Source: Flavobacteriaceae bacterium YJPT1-3
GTDB taxonomy: Bacteria; Bacteroidota; Bacteroidia; Flavobacteriales; Flavobacteriaceae
Assembly (NCBI GenBank): GCA_029866965.1
Contig: CP123444.1
Location: 1,343,501-1,407,500 of the forward strand
DNA length: 64,000 bases
Direction: 5' to 3'
The position numbers and the translations under genes are program-made. Of this stretch, positions 1 to 7,804 are shown piece by piece. Each line of letters begins with the position of its first letter. Positions within the stretch are counted from its first letter, which is position 1. The notes beneath the pieces are model-generated. The model was not told where the DNA came from. It searched no databases and was given only the letters and a program-made list of their open reading frames with translations.

Positions 1-243
1 CCTGCTCTTCCCCCAGGATTTTACCTTGAATTTGCCCCGGGCAAAGCTACGGGCAAATCGCTCTTCATTCAGGTAATTTTCCTGAATCAGATGACCCATA
101 ATGTGGTCGATGGCTTCCGGGATCATGCGCATGTTGCGGAGTTTTTCCTCCACTTCCTTGTGGCAACGGTCCTGATAGGCGCAATAGAGCTCGAGCTTCC
201 GTTGGGCTTCTTCTAAGGTATAGGAAGGGGTGCTGGGATACAT
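1..243 (-). CDS. recX: RecX regulatory protein, N-terminal part (cut by window edge)
   Basis: The 81 codons visible begin at ATG (complement of 241-243) and run off the left edge without a stop. The protein begins MYPSTPSYTLEEAQRKLE and contains the RecX-type three-helix repeat pattern, including CAYQDRCHKEVEEKL, then LIQENYLNEERFARSF and KFKVKSWG. RecX proteins bind the RecA filament and dampen its recombinase and coprotease activity. Only the first repeat and the start of the second are present, so completeness cannot be judged. The gene is not linked to recA here. Family call is by motif recognition; the start is the first ATG of the open frame. Confidence 0.85.
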   Translation of the reverse strand, partial: MYPSTPSYTLEEAQRKLELYCAYQDRCHKEVEEKLRNMRMIPEAIDHIMGHLIQENYLNEERFARSFARGKFKVKSWGKSR

Positions 244-392
244 CACAACAAAGATAAACCTTGGATTTTTACTCAAGTCCATTAATAAGCTTTCGTGCCC
301 AGCATATGGTATTGCGGAGACTGGGCAAATATTGGCAAAGTGGCTGAGTAGGAGCGGTTGGAACGCAAAAAAGGTTGGAAATACGGCATAAA

Positions 393-421
393 AAAACCCC
401 TGCCGTTACCGGAGGGGTTTT
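393..421. terminator. Bidirectional hairpin terminator
   Basis: AAAACCCCT at 393-401 pairs with AGGGGTTTT at 413-421, giving a stem flanked by A and T runs on both strands. It lies just beyond the rng stop codon (426-428, minus strand). Confidence 0.75.
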
Positions 422-425
422 CTTA

Positions 426-1970
426 TTATGGTTCTAGCTCTTTCCCATCCTTGTCAAGGAAATGGTACTCCAGATAATTGTAAGCATCTCTGGGCATGAT
501 TTTTACCCACTTTTTGTGTTCCAAAAACCATTTGGAACGTATCGATGGAAATCCTTTTACAAGGAAGGCGGCGATAAAAGGATGCGCGTTGAGCGTGATC
601 TTTTTATGACCGGCCTTAAATAATTTGATCAAATCAGTTTGGATGCGATTGACTACACTGATGGGTGCTTCAATCTCTCCATTGCCACCGGCCGGATCCG
701 GCTCTCGAGTTTTGATGTCGATTTCCGGGCGCACGCGCTGACGGGTGATTTGTATCAGACCAAATTTGCTGGGCGGCAAGATTTTATGCTTGGCCCGATC
801 GTCCTTCATCTCATCGCGAAGGTGATCAAAGAGCTTTCTTCGATGCTGGGAGTTACCCATGTCAATAAAGTCAATGACGATAATTCCACCCATGTCACGC
901 AGTCTCAATTGACGAGCGATTTCTGTGGCGGCGATCATATTGACCTCAAGAGCGGTATCTTCCTGGCTTTTGGCTTTATTAGAGCGGTTTCCACTGTTCA
1001 CGTCTATGACGTGGAGGGCTTCGGTATGTTCTATCACCAGATAGGCACCGCGGCTCATGGATACTGTCTTACCAAAAGAAGTCTTTATCTGCCGTTCGAT
1101 CCCAAATTTTTCATAGATGGGAACAGCATTTTGGTACAACTTAACAATATTCTCTTTTTTTGGTGCAATCTCTTGCAGGTATTCTTTGAGTTGGTAGTAT
1201 AGGTCTTCATCATCTACCGTGATGCTGGTAAAGGATTCATTGAAAATGTCTCTCAAAATGGAAGAGGCTCTATTCATTTCTCCCAAAACCTTACTGGGGT
1301 GATGGGCTCCTTTGATCTTTTGGGACATGGAGTTCCAACGATCCACCAGATTTTGCAGGTCTCTATCGAGTTCTGCTACTTTTACGCCTTCAGCGACGGT
1401 GCGTAAAATGACACCGAAACCTTTAGGCCGAATGCTTTGTACCAATCGTTTAAGACGCGCTTTCTCTTCGCGGCTTTCTATTTTTTGAGAGATAGAAATG
1501 CGGTCAGAAAAAGGCACGAGAACAATATACCTACCGGCAATAGATAGCTCGCTGCTGATGCGCGGGCCTTTGGTAGAAATAGGTTCTTTTACGATTTGAA
1601 CAAGAAGGCTTTGATTGGGTTTTAGAACATCGGCAATTTTACCGTTTTTGTCTATCTCCTTCTCAAAGGAAAAGTTTTTTAATGCGTAGTTTTTTAGTTT
1701 ACCTGTGCTTACACCTTTTATATACTTCGACAGCGATTTGAGCTGCGGACCTAGGTCGTGATAATGCAAAAAAGCATCTTTCTCGTACCCCACGTTGACA
1801 AATGCGGCATTCAGTCCAGAGACAGTCTTACGGATCTTAGCGATATAAATATCGCCTACGTTAAACTTGTTCTCATCCTCATTGCGTTGAAGTTCTATTA
1901 ATTTTCCATCTTTTAAAAGGGCAAAATCAACTGCGCTCGAACCGGATCGTATGATTAATTCGTTATTCAC
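426..1970 (-). CDS. rng: Ribonuclease G (RNase E/G family)
   Basis: A 514-residue protein of RNase G size, without the long C-terminal scaffold of RNase E. Residues about 38-120 look like the S1 RNA-binding domain (VGDIYIAKIRKTVSGLNAAF and YEKDAFLHYHDLG). The catalytic core has the two magnesium-binding Asp regions, VIDVNSGN and IVIDFIDM, followed by QITRQRVRPE. RNase G cleaves single-stranded AU-rich RNA and matures 16S rRNA 5' ends. The S1 domain carries a longer insertion than the E. coli protein, between HYHDLGPQL and DVLKPNQ, a pattern I recall from Bacteroidetes homologues. The gene sits downstream of hup and the 30-residue basic protein on the same strand, but a strong hairpin at 2135-2169 separates them. 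Confidence 0.95.
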   Translation of the reverse strand: MNNELIIRSGSSAVDFALLKDGKLIELQRNEDENKFNVGDIYIAKIRKTVSGLNAAFVNVGYEKDAFLHYHDLGPQLKSLSKYIKGVSTGKLKNYALKNFSFEKEIDKNGKIADVLKPNQSLLVQIVKEPISTKGPRISSELSIAGRYIVLVPFSDRISISQKIESREEKARLKRLVQSIRPKGFGVILRTVAEGVKVAELDRDLQNLVDRWNSMSQKIKGAHHPSKVLGEMNRASSILRDIFNESFTSITVDDEDLYYQLKEYLQEIAPKKENIVKLYQNAVPIYEKFGIERQIKTSFGKTVSMSRGAYLVIEHTEALHVIDVNSGNRSNKAKSQEDTALEVNMIAATEIARQLRLRDMGGIIVIDFIDMGNSQHRRKLFDHLRDEMKDDRAKHKILPPSKFGLIQITRQRVRPEIDIKTREPDPAGGNGEIEAPISVVNRIQTDLIKLFKAGHKKITLNAHPFIAAFLVKGFPSIRSKWFLEHKKWVKIMPRDAYNYLEYHFLDKDGKELEP

Positions 1971-2134
1971 GCTTAATAGATTTTTATCCCGACGATTACT
2001 AATCGGAATGGATTATACATTTAAATATCACAGGCTTATGATATTTGGCGGTGAATAAAAGGCTGAGTCAAGGCATGTACTCAGTCACTTTTTATCGATG
2101 TCAATGAACGTGGCGTAGTTTCCTAGCGCGCCAT

Positions 2135-2169
2135 AAAAGAAAAAGTAGTACTGGACTACTTTTTCTTTT
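2135..2169 (-). terminator. Perfect 15-bp hairpin overlapping the end of the small basic gene
   Basis: AAAAGAAAAAGTAGT at 2135-2149 is the exact reverse complement of 2155-2169, with a 5-base loop. On the minus strand the 3' arm reads ACTACTTTTTCTTTT, so the T-rich tract is inside the stem. The hairpin includes the stop and last four codons of the 30-residue gene at 2156-2248. It could terminate minus-strand transcription or protect a 3' end. Confidence 0.65.
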
Positions 2170-2248
2170 TGTGACGATTTGCTCTACGTCGCTTTTTACG
2201 CTTATGCGTTGCTACCTTGTGTCTTTTTCTTTTCTTACCACTTGGCAT
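2156..2248 (-). CDS. Thirty-residue Lys/Arg-rich conserved small protein
   Basis: The reading frame runs from ATG at 2248 to TAG at 2156-2158 and encodes 30 residues, starting MPSGKKRKRHKVATHKRKK and ending RANRHKKKK. More than half of the residues are Lys, Arg or His. I recall near-identical short proteins (MPSGKKRKRHK...) annotated across Bacteroidetes, which supports a real gene. The composition suggests binding to rRNA or another nucleic acid, for example as a small ribosome-associated protein, but no function is proven from the sequence. It lies 27 bases downstream of hup on the same strand, so it may be cotranscribed with it. The stop codon lies inside a perfect 15-bp hairpin (2135-2169). 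Confidence 0.75.
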   Translation of the reverse strand: MPSGKKRKRHKVATHKRKKRRRANRHKKKK

Positions 2249-2275
2249 AGTGTGCGTTTTCTTTTAATTAATAGC

Positions 2276-2566
2276 TTAGTCTACAGACACATTCGTTTTC
2301 ACACCTTCCATAAATACTTTGGCAGGCTTGAAAGCTGGAATATTGTGAGCAGGGATTTTAATGGTAGTATTCTTAGAAATGTTTCTACCGGTCTTTTCAG
2401 CGCGGGTCTTGATGATAAAACTTCCAAATCCACGTAGGTAGACGTTGTCACCTGATTCTAGTGAAGTTTTCACTTCTTCCATAAAAGTCTCTACAGTCGC
2501 CTGTACGTCATTTTTTTCGATTCCTAGCTTTTCTGAAATACGTGCTACGATATCTGCTTTAGTCAT
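2276..2566 (-). CDS. hup: DNA-binding protein HU
   Basis: A 96-residue histone-like protein starting MTKADIVARISEKLGIEK. It has the HU fold signatures: the helical dimerisation half (residues 1-45), GDNVYLRGFGSFIIKTRAEKTGRN, and the DNA-contacting beta arm with IKIPAHNIPAFKPAKVF. HU binds DNA non-specifically, bends it and compacts the nucleoid as a dimer. The slightly longer C-terminus (GVKTNVSVD) is normal for Bacteroidetes HU. A TATATTTG -7 box lies 39 bases upstream on the same strand. The divergent neighbour is mutY. Confidence 0.96.
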   Translation of the reverse strand: MTKADIVARISEKLGIEKNDVQATVETFMEEVKTSLESGDNVYLRGFGSFIIKTRAEKTGRNISKNTTIKIPAHNIPAFKPAKVFMEGVKTNVSVD

Positions 2567-2604
2567 AATCTTTAATTTTTAGGGGTTTACAAAAAATCAG
2601 GGTG

Positions 2605-2612
2605 CAAATATA
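2605..2612 (-). promoter_or_regulatory. -7 promoter box for hup (TATATTTG)
   Basis: On the minus strand this reads TATATTTG, a full match to the Bacteroidetes -7 box TAnnTTTG, 39-46 bases before the HU start. No clear -33 TTTG at 19-base spacing was found. Confidence 0.6.
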
Positions 2613-2688
2613 GGAATATAATATTCAATATTTCAAGCTCAAAGAATTAAATAACAGCCTCATATGATTATTTTTGCCCTCAAAATAG

Positions 2689-3742
2689 TTGCTATTGAAG
2701 TTTTCTAATACACTCATAACATGGTACTTACAGCATAAACGCCCTCTGCCCTGGCGATCAACAAAAGATCCCTATCGCATTTGGCTCTCTGAAATCATCC
2801 TGCAACAGACGCGGGTAGAGCAAGGAACGCCCTATTACCATGCCTTTTTAGATGCTTTTCCTACGGTCCAGGCGCTCGCCGCTGCCGATCAGGATGAGGT
2901 CTTAAAACTTTGGCAGGGCCTGGGCTATTATTCCCGGGCCCGCAACATGCACGCTACGGCACAGTACATTACAGACACGCTAAACGGACAATTTCCAAAT
3001 TCGTATACGGAATTGAAAAAGCTTAAGGGAGTGGGTGATTATACGGCCAGCGCCATTGCTTCGATCGCCTTCAACGAATCAGCGGCGGTGGTCGATGGAA
3101 ATGTATACCGTGCCTTGTCCAGAATCTTCGGCATCGACACTCCTATTGACAGTTCGCCCGGCCAAAGGGAGTTTAAGGCCCTGGCTCAGGAATTGATCGA
3201 CCCCCAACAGCCGGCCACCTTCAATCAGGCTCTTATGGAATTCGGGGGCAGTGCAATGCAAACCCAGAAATCCGTACTGTTTGCATTGTCCTTTTGTGGG
3301 GGACTGTGTGGCTTATCGCAGCGGAACCATTGATCAATTACCGGTCAAGAGAGGCAAGACCAAAGTGACCACACAATTTTTCAACTACCTGGTCCTGGTG
3401 GATCCTGCGGGACAAACCTTGTTTCAGCAGCGCAGCGGTAAAGGCATTTGGCAAGGCTTGTTTGAATTTCCCTTGATCATTAGTGAAGATGAAGTAGATG
3501 TGACTCGCTTTCGCGAAAGCGAACCGGTGCAGCAGATTCTAGCCCAAACGCAGGTCAAAGACTGGTCGCGCTACAATGAGTCGCCCATCATTCATAAATT
3601 GTCCCATCGCGAACTTAAAGTCACCTTTTGGATCGTGAAGGTAGATGCTTTGCCGGCACTGGAGGGGGTGCAGACCGACGATCCGACAGCCCTGGCCGTT
3701 CCCGTGGTGATCGCCCGTTTTATAGACGCCTTTGATTTCTAA
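2689..3742 (+). pseudogene. mutY: A/G-specific adenine glycosylase MutY, frameshifted
   Basis: Two overlapping frames together make one MutY. The first (TTG at 2689 or 2695, to 3333) holds the catalytic HhH-GPD domain: LPWRSTKDPYRIWLSEIILQQTRV, the helix-hairpin-helix LKKLKGVGDYTASAIASIAF, then VVDGNVYRALSRIFGI with the catalytic Asp region. The second (from about 3251 to 3742) holds the iron-sulfur loop C-x6-C-x2-C-x5-C (CKPRNPYCLHCPFVGDC) and the NUDIX-like 8-oxoG recognition domain. The frames switch at a five-G run at 3244-3248; removing one G gives the expected EFGAVQCKPRNPYC. MutY removes A mispaired with 8-oxoguanine. As written, the protein stops at 3333 without its cluster. This may be a sequencing error in a homopolymer, or a real lesion. 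An exact copy of the 14-base palindrome lies at 3507-3520. Confidence 0.9.
3507..3520. repeat. Palindrome GCTTTCGCGAAAGC, exact copy (16-mer)
   Basis: Exact 14-mer, with flanking C and G giving the 16-mer at 3506-3521. It lies in the second half of mutY and encodes RFRES (codons cgc ttt cgc gaa agc). Confidence 0.95.
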
Positions 3743-3759
3743 GGCTTCAAAAATTTGCG

Positions 3760-3767
3760 TACTTTTG
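3760..3767 (+). promoter_or_regulatory. -7 promoter box for ssb (TACTTTTG)
   Basis: TACTTTTG matches TAnnTTTG and lies 19 bases before the ssb ATG, so ssb-gldE-gldD can be transcribed independently of mutY. Confidence 0.6.
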
Positions 3768-3786
3768 AACCAAATTAGAACAACAA

Positions 3787-4236
3787 ATGTCAGGTACCTT
3801 AAATAAAGTAATGCTTATAGGGCACACGGGAGATGAAGTGAAGATGCACTACTTTGAAGGCGGAGGATGTATCGGTCGATTTCCAGTGGCTACCAATGAG
3901 ACGTACACCAATAAAACGACGGGTGAACGGGTCAATAATACGGAATGGCACAATGTGGTCGTACGCAATAAAGCGGCCGAGATCTGTGAAAAATATTTAA
4001 ATAAGGGAGATAAGGTGTATATCGAAGGCCGTCTAAAGACCAGAAAATGGACGGATGATCAGGGTAAGGAACGATACAGCACAGAAATCCAATGCACTGA
4101 TTTCACCTTTTTGACACCCAAGGAAGCTAGCAACAGTACTGGATCTACTCAGGCCATGAGCTCAAATCCAGCCCCCAAAACACATCCACAACCGGCGGCG
4201 AGTACGCCCGATGAGGATGATGATTTGCCGTTTTAA
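3787..4236 (+). CDS. ssb: Single-stranded DNA-binding protein
   Basis: A 149-residue SSB. Residues 1-112 form the OB fold (LNKVMLIGHTGDEVKMHYF, then TEWHNVVVRNKAAEICEKYLNKGDKVYIEGRL and WTDDQGKERYSTEI). A Pro/Ser/Thr-rich linker follows, and the acidic tip DEDDDLPF ends the protein; this tip docks replication and repair partners. SSB coats single-stranded DNA as a tetramer. It lies 44 bases after mutY and 21 bases before gldE, in the mutY-ssb-gldE-gldD order I recall from many Flavobacteriaceae. The same DDLPF ending recurs on the DUF3127 protein at 28448-28828. Confidence 0.97.
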   Translation: MSGTLNKVMLIGHTGDEVKMHYFEGGGCIGRFPVATNETYTNKTTGERVNNTEWHNVVVRNKAAEICEKYLNKGDKVYIEGRLKTRKWTDDQGKERYSTEIQCTDFTFLTPKEASNSTGSTQAMSSNPAPKTHPQPAASTPDEDDDLPF

Positions 4237-4257
4237 GTCTAACTAACACCCAACTCA

Positions 4258-5574
4258 TTGGATCCTGATCCTGCCCGATTAATACTTTTAACGGAACCCT
4301 TTTCTACAACCACCGTAGTAGGTCTTATCACGCTTATTGTTTTGTTGTGTTGTTCTGCACTGATCAGCGGTACAGAAGTAGCTTTTTTTTCACTGACCCC
4401 TTCTGATCTCGAACTGGACGCGGAAAAGCAAACCAAGCAACAGGCGATCATTGTACGCTTGCTGGAAAAACCTAAAAAACTGCTGGCGACCATTCTTGTG
4501 GCTAATAACTTCATCAATATCGCGATCGTCCTTCTGTTTGCCAATTTGGGCGACGTATTTTTTGGCAATTTAACCGCGCAGATCTTTGGGGTAGATATCC
4601 GTTTTTTGATCGAGGTGGTGGCCATTACTTTTATGATCTTAATGTTTGGAGAGATCTTACCTAAGGTCTATGCTAATCGTAACCGAGTACAGTTTGCTAA
4701 TTTGATGGCCTATCCCATGAAGGTGCTTGATTGGGTGATCACCCCTTTAAGCAGCCCCATGAGATCAGTCACATTGACGCTGCAGAATAAGTTTAGCAAG
4801 CAAAAGTCAGGATTGAGCGTCGATCAGTTGTCTCAGGCATTAGAGCTGACAAGTGAAGAGGATACGACGCTGGAAGAACAAAAAATACTTCAGGGAATCG
4901 TCTCCTTTGGGAACACAGACACCAAACAGGTAATGAAGCCCCGCATGGACATTTTCGCCTTAAGCGATGCCATGAGCTATGCGGAAATCATCCCCGAGAT
5001 CATGAGTCAGGGATATTCCCGTATCCCGGTTTTTAAGGAGAATATCGATACGATCATTGGGATCCTATTTGTCAAAGATCTGCTGCAGTATTTGGGAAAA
5101 GAAAATTTCGAGTGGACCGAGCTCTTACGGGAGCCCTATTTCGTTCCTGAAAATAAAAAACTGGACGATTTGCTTAATGAGTTTAAGGACAAACGCAATC
5201 ATTTGGCCATCGTGGTCGATGAGTATGGTGGCACCAGCGGACTGATCTCTCTGGAAGATATCATTGAGGAGATCGTAGGCGATATCAGTGACGAATTTGA
5301 TGATGAAGACATCATTTTCTCCAAACTGGACGAGAAGAATTTTGTGTTCGAAGGAAAAACCTCGTTAAAAGACTTTTATCGGGTGATCAAATTGCAAGAT
5401 GAGACGCGGTTTGAAGAGAGCAAAGGGGAAGCCGAAACGATCGCCGGTTTCTTATTGGAAATTTCCAAAGGCTTTCCTAAGAAGAATGAGATCATCACCT
5501 TTGAAGAGTATTCGTTTACCGTTGAGGCCATTGACCGTAAACGGATCAAACAAGTTAAGCTGACCATACATTGA
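4258..5574 (+). CDS. gldE: Gliding motility-associated membrane protein GldE
   Basis: A 438-residue CorC/HlyC-type protein. It has an N-terminal DUF21 membrane region with about four segments (residues 15-165, including ALISGTEVAFFSLTPSDLELD), a CBS pair (about 195-340, including PRMDIFALSD, GYSRIPVFKENIDTIIGIL and VVDEYGGTSGLISLEDIIEEIVGDI), and a C-terminal CorC_HlyC domain (AETIAGFLLEISKGFP). Position between ssb and gldD identifies it as GldE of the Bacteroidetes gliding and type IX secretion system; in isolation it would be called a hemolysin or CorC homologue. The start is TTG at 4258, as no ATG fits the N-terminus. Its TGA overlaps the TTG start of gldD. Confidence 0.93.
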   Translation: MDPDPARLILLTEPFSTTTVVGLITLIVLLCCSALISGTEVAFFSLTPSDLELDAEKQTKQQAIIVRLLEKPKKLLATILVANNFINIAIVLLFANLGDVFFGNLTAQIFGVDIRFLIEVVAITFMILMFGEILPKVYANRNRVQFANLMAYPMKVLDWVITPLSSPMRSVTLTLQNKFSKQKSGLSVDQLSQALELTSEEDTTLEEQKILQGIVSFGNTDTKQVMKPRMDIFALSDAMSYAEIIPEIMSQGYSRIPVFKENIDTIIGILFVKDLLQYLGKENFEWTELLREPYFVPENKKLDDLLNEFKDKRNHLAIVVDEYGGTSGLISLEDIIEEIVGDISDEFDDEDIIFSKLDEKNFVFEGKTSLKDFYRVIKLQDETRFEESKGEAETIAGFLLEISKGFPKKNEIITFEEYSFTVEAIDRKRIKQVKLTIH

Positions 5575-6125
5575 GAACACTATCCCTTGTTTTAATCCTG
5601 CTGAGCACGCTATGCTATTCCTGTGGAGATGACCCCATGCCCAAACCGTCGGGTTATCTAGCCTTGCGCTACGAAGCGCCTGAATACGAAAGCGTAGATG
5701 AGGACTGTCCCTATCGTTTTGAGAAGAACACCCGGGCGCAATTGACCAGGGCGGCTGACTGTGGAGTACGATTGGATTATCCCCAAATGGACGGGGCCAT
5801 CTACCTGACTTATCGACCGGTGGACGGCAACCTGAACAGTTTGCTTGTGGATGCCCAAAAACTCACTTACGAGCATGTGGTCAAGGCGGACAACATCGCA
5901 GAACAACAATTTGTGGACGAATCTAATCAGGTTTACGGGATGCTGTACGAGGTCTCCGGAAACGCAGCTTCTCAACTTCAATTTTACCTGACGGATAGTG
6001 TAAATCACTTCTTAACGGGCAGCGTATATTTTGACGCCAGACCCAATTATGACAGTATTTTACCGGCTGCTCATTACCTCAATCAAGATGTCAAGCATTT
6101 GATGGAGCGCTTTCGCTGGAAATAA
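5571..6125 (+). CDS. gldD: Gliding motility lipoprotein GldD
   Basis: A 184-residue lipoprotein. The signal peptide is MRTLSLVLILLSTLCYSC, with the lipidated Cys at residue 18, followed by the GldD-type core: PKPSGYLALRYEAPEYE, CPYRFEKN, LDYPQMDGAIYLTYRPV and the C-terminal YFDARPNYDSILPAAHYLNQD. GldD is needed for gliding in Flavobacterium johnsoniae and acts together with GldE; its biochemical role is not known. The TTG start at 5571 overlaps the gldE stop (TTGA), indicating translational coupling. No other gld genes lie in this window. Confidence 0.93.
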   Translation: MRTLSLVLILLSTLCYSCGDDPMPKPSGYLALRYEAPEYESVDEDCPYRFEKNTRAQLTRAADCGVRLDYPQMDGAIYLTYRPVDGNLNSLLVDAQKLTYEHVVKADNIAEQQFVDESNQVYGMLYEVSGNAASQLQFYLTDSVNHFLTGSVYFDARPNYDSILPAAHYLNQDVKHLMERFRWK

Positions 6126-6212
6126 GACTTCCCCTGATTTACCATATTAATAACGTTTAACAGGCGGCTGTTTCAAAGAGAATGACTCAAATTTGCAGGT
6201 AGATTTCTCTTC

Positions 6213-7097
6213 ATGAACGAAAATACGCGTAAATGGCTGTACCTGGGGATTCTCTCTCTGGTTTGGGGCAGTTCATTCATTTTGATCAAAAAGTCGCTCA
6301 TTGGTTTGAGTCCTATTCAATTGGGAGCATTGCGCACCTTATTTGCGGCTTCATTTTTGTTTGTGGTGGGCTTTAAATCCATGCGCAAGATCAAACGAGC
6401 CCAATGGAAATGGGTCGCTATTTCCGGATTCGCTGGGACCTTCTTTCCTGCTTTTCTATTCGCTTTCGCGGAAACAGAGATCGATAGTGCGATCGCTTCC
6501 ATACTGAATGCGACCACGCCCTTAGTCACCTTAATTTTGGGAGCGCTCATTTTTGCGATCGGTTTTAGCCGGAATCAATTGATAGGCGTACTTGTGGGTC
6601 TGGTGGGTTGTGTGGCTTTGATCTATGCGGGAGCCAGCCTAAATCCCAATCAGAACTATTGGTATGCCGGTTTAGTGCTTATTGCTTCGCTACTCTATGC
6701 AACCAATGTTAATATCATTAAACGCTACATGCAGGAGATCCCAGCAATGGCTATCGCCAATGGAAATTTCCTGGCGATCTTTATTCCGGCTTTAGGTGTT
6801 TTGATCTACTCCGGTTTCTTTAAAGCAGAGGTGATTGAAGATCCCCAAGTGCAGGAAAGTCTGATGTACGTAGGTGTTTTGGCCGTAGTAGGTACCGGGG
6901 TGGCCAAGGTGCTTTTTAACCGTCTCGTCCAGATCAGTAGTCCTGTTTTTGCTACTTCCGTGACCTATACCATACCTATTGTTGCCTTGTTCTGGGGATT
7001 TCTCGATGGAGAAACGTTCAGCATCTGGGAGCTCCTGGCCACTGCCTTGATCATCACCGGAGTATATTTAGGAAATCGGAAAAGAAAGTCCAAATAG
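6213..7097 (+). CDS. EamA/DMT family transporter
   Basis: A 294-residue protein with ten predicted membrane segments in two EamA repeats. The first begins WLYLGILSLVWGSSFILIKKSL, the signature opening of the drug/metabolite transporter superfamily; the second begins near LVLIASLLYATNVNIIKRY. It ends with the basic tail NRKRKSK. Substrate cannot be inferred; relatives export amino acids, nucleosides or drugs. It starts 88 bases after gldD and probably has its own promoter. The stretch FAFAETEID at 6462-6475 is encoded by a two-mismatch copy of the palindrome family. Confidence 0.88.
   Translation: MNENTRKWLYLGILSLVWGSSFILIKKSLIGLSPIQLGALRTLFAASFLFVVGFKSMRKIKRAQWKWVAISGFAGTFFPAFLFAFAETEIDSAIASILNATTPLVTLILGALIFAIGFSRNQLIGVLVGLVGCVALIYAGASLNPNQNYWYAGLVLIASLLYATNVNIIKRYMQEIPAMAIANGNFLAIFIPALGVLIYSGFFKAEVIEDPQVQESLMYVGVLAVVGTGVAKVLFNRLVQISSPVFATSVTYTIPIVALFWGFLDGETFSIWELLATALIITGVYLGNRKRKSK
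6462..6475. repeat. Palindrome family, degenerate copy (two mismatches)
   Basis: GCTTTCGCGGAAAC differs from GCTTTCGCGAAAGC at two positions. It lies in the EamA gene and encodes AFAET. Confidence 0.5.
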
Positions 7098-7245
7098 GAA
7101 ATCGAAATCTGTAGATTTCGTACTTTTAGCTAATAAGAATGCAGTGTAGTTACTGACAGCTGTTCAGATTTAATTTTAACGCGACCTTAAGTGAAAAGCA
7201 TTGTTGATTTTTTAAATTTCGCTATCCATAAACGTTAACCATACC

Positions 7246-7707
7246 ATGTCAAAAAAAATTACCCTACCTATTCGTTTCAGTTTGGCTATTAGTGCCGCTT
7301 TGATCGCTTATTTTCTGATACTTTCACTACTCGGGCTACACACCAATCCCATCTATTCCCTATTTAATGGAGTGATTACCGCTTTTGGGATCTATGAAGC
7401 GATCAAATACTACAAACTGGAAAAAGGAAGTGAATTTGACTTTTCCAGCGGATTCACCGTAGGGATCGTTACCGGCTTTATCGCTACCCTTATTTTTACA
7501 CTTTTCTTTGGAATTTATGCCGGAAACCTTAATCCCGACTTCCTTCACACGCTCATCAGTCAGTGGGAGGATACTTATAATACCAGTCTGGGAAGCGTCA
7601 TTTTTGTAGTGGCCTTAATGGGATTTGCGACCACCGTAGTGATCACGCTGTCCTTCATGCAACTCTTTAAAGAGAGCTGGAATCCAAAAAAGCGAAAGAA
7701 AGAATAG
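7246..7707 (+). CDS. DUF4199 family membrane protein
   Basis: A 153-residue protein with about four membrane segments (residues 11-32, 39-55, 70-92 and 118-140). It has the DUF4199 features seen in Bacteroidetes proteins: ISAALIAYFLILSLLG, the central FDFSSGFTVGIVTGFIATLIFTLFF, and a short Lys-rich C-terminus (NPKKRKKE). Function is unknown for the family. The gene stands alone, 148 bases after the EamA gene and about 100 bases before rplU. Confidence 0.75.
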   Translation: MSKKITLPIRFSLAISAALIAYFLILSLLGLHTNPIYSLFNGVITAFGIYEAIKYYKLEKGSEFDFSSGFTVGIVTGFIATLIFTLFFGIYAGNLNPDFLHTLISQWEDTYNTSLGSVIFVVALMGFATTVVITLSFMQLFKESWNPKKRKKE

Positions 7708-7715
7708 AAAACCAC

Positions 7716-7746
7716 TTTGTACATTAAGTTAATGTCCGTATATTTG
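7716..7746 (+). promoter_or_regulatory. Promoter of rplU-rpmA (TTTG-N19-TATATTTG)
   Basis: TTTG at 7716-7719 and TATATTTG at 7739-7746 are separated by exactly 19 bases, an ideal match to the Bacteroidetes housekeeping consensus TTTG-N19-TAnnTTTG. The expected start is about 7750, giving a leader of roughly 55 bases. Confidence 0.85.
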
Positions 7747-7804
7747 CGCCCGCTTAAACCATAAGGTGGGCGTAATTTTTTGAACTATTTTTAATCAAAC
7801 CGCT

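Noticed and set aside
639-1202. Long open frame on the plus strand in the rng gene (187 codons)
   Set aside because: It is antisense to the conserved RNase G catalytic region and has no recognisable domain or promoter.
7747-7781. Hairpin CGCCC...GGGCG with T run in the rplU leader, possible r-protein regulator
   Set aside because: The promoter would start transcription at about 7750, inside the 5' arm, so the full stem probably is not in the RNA.
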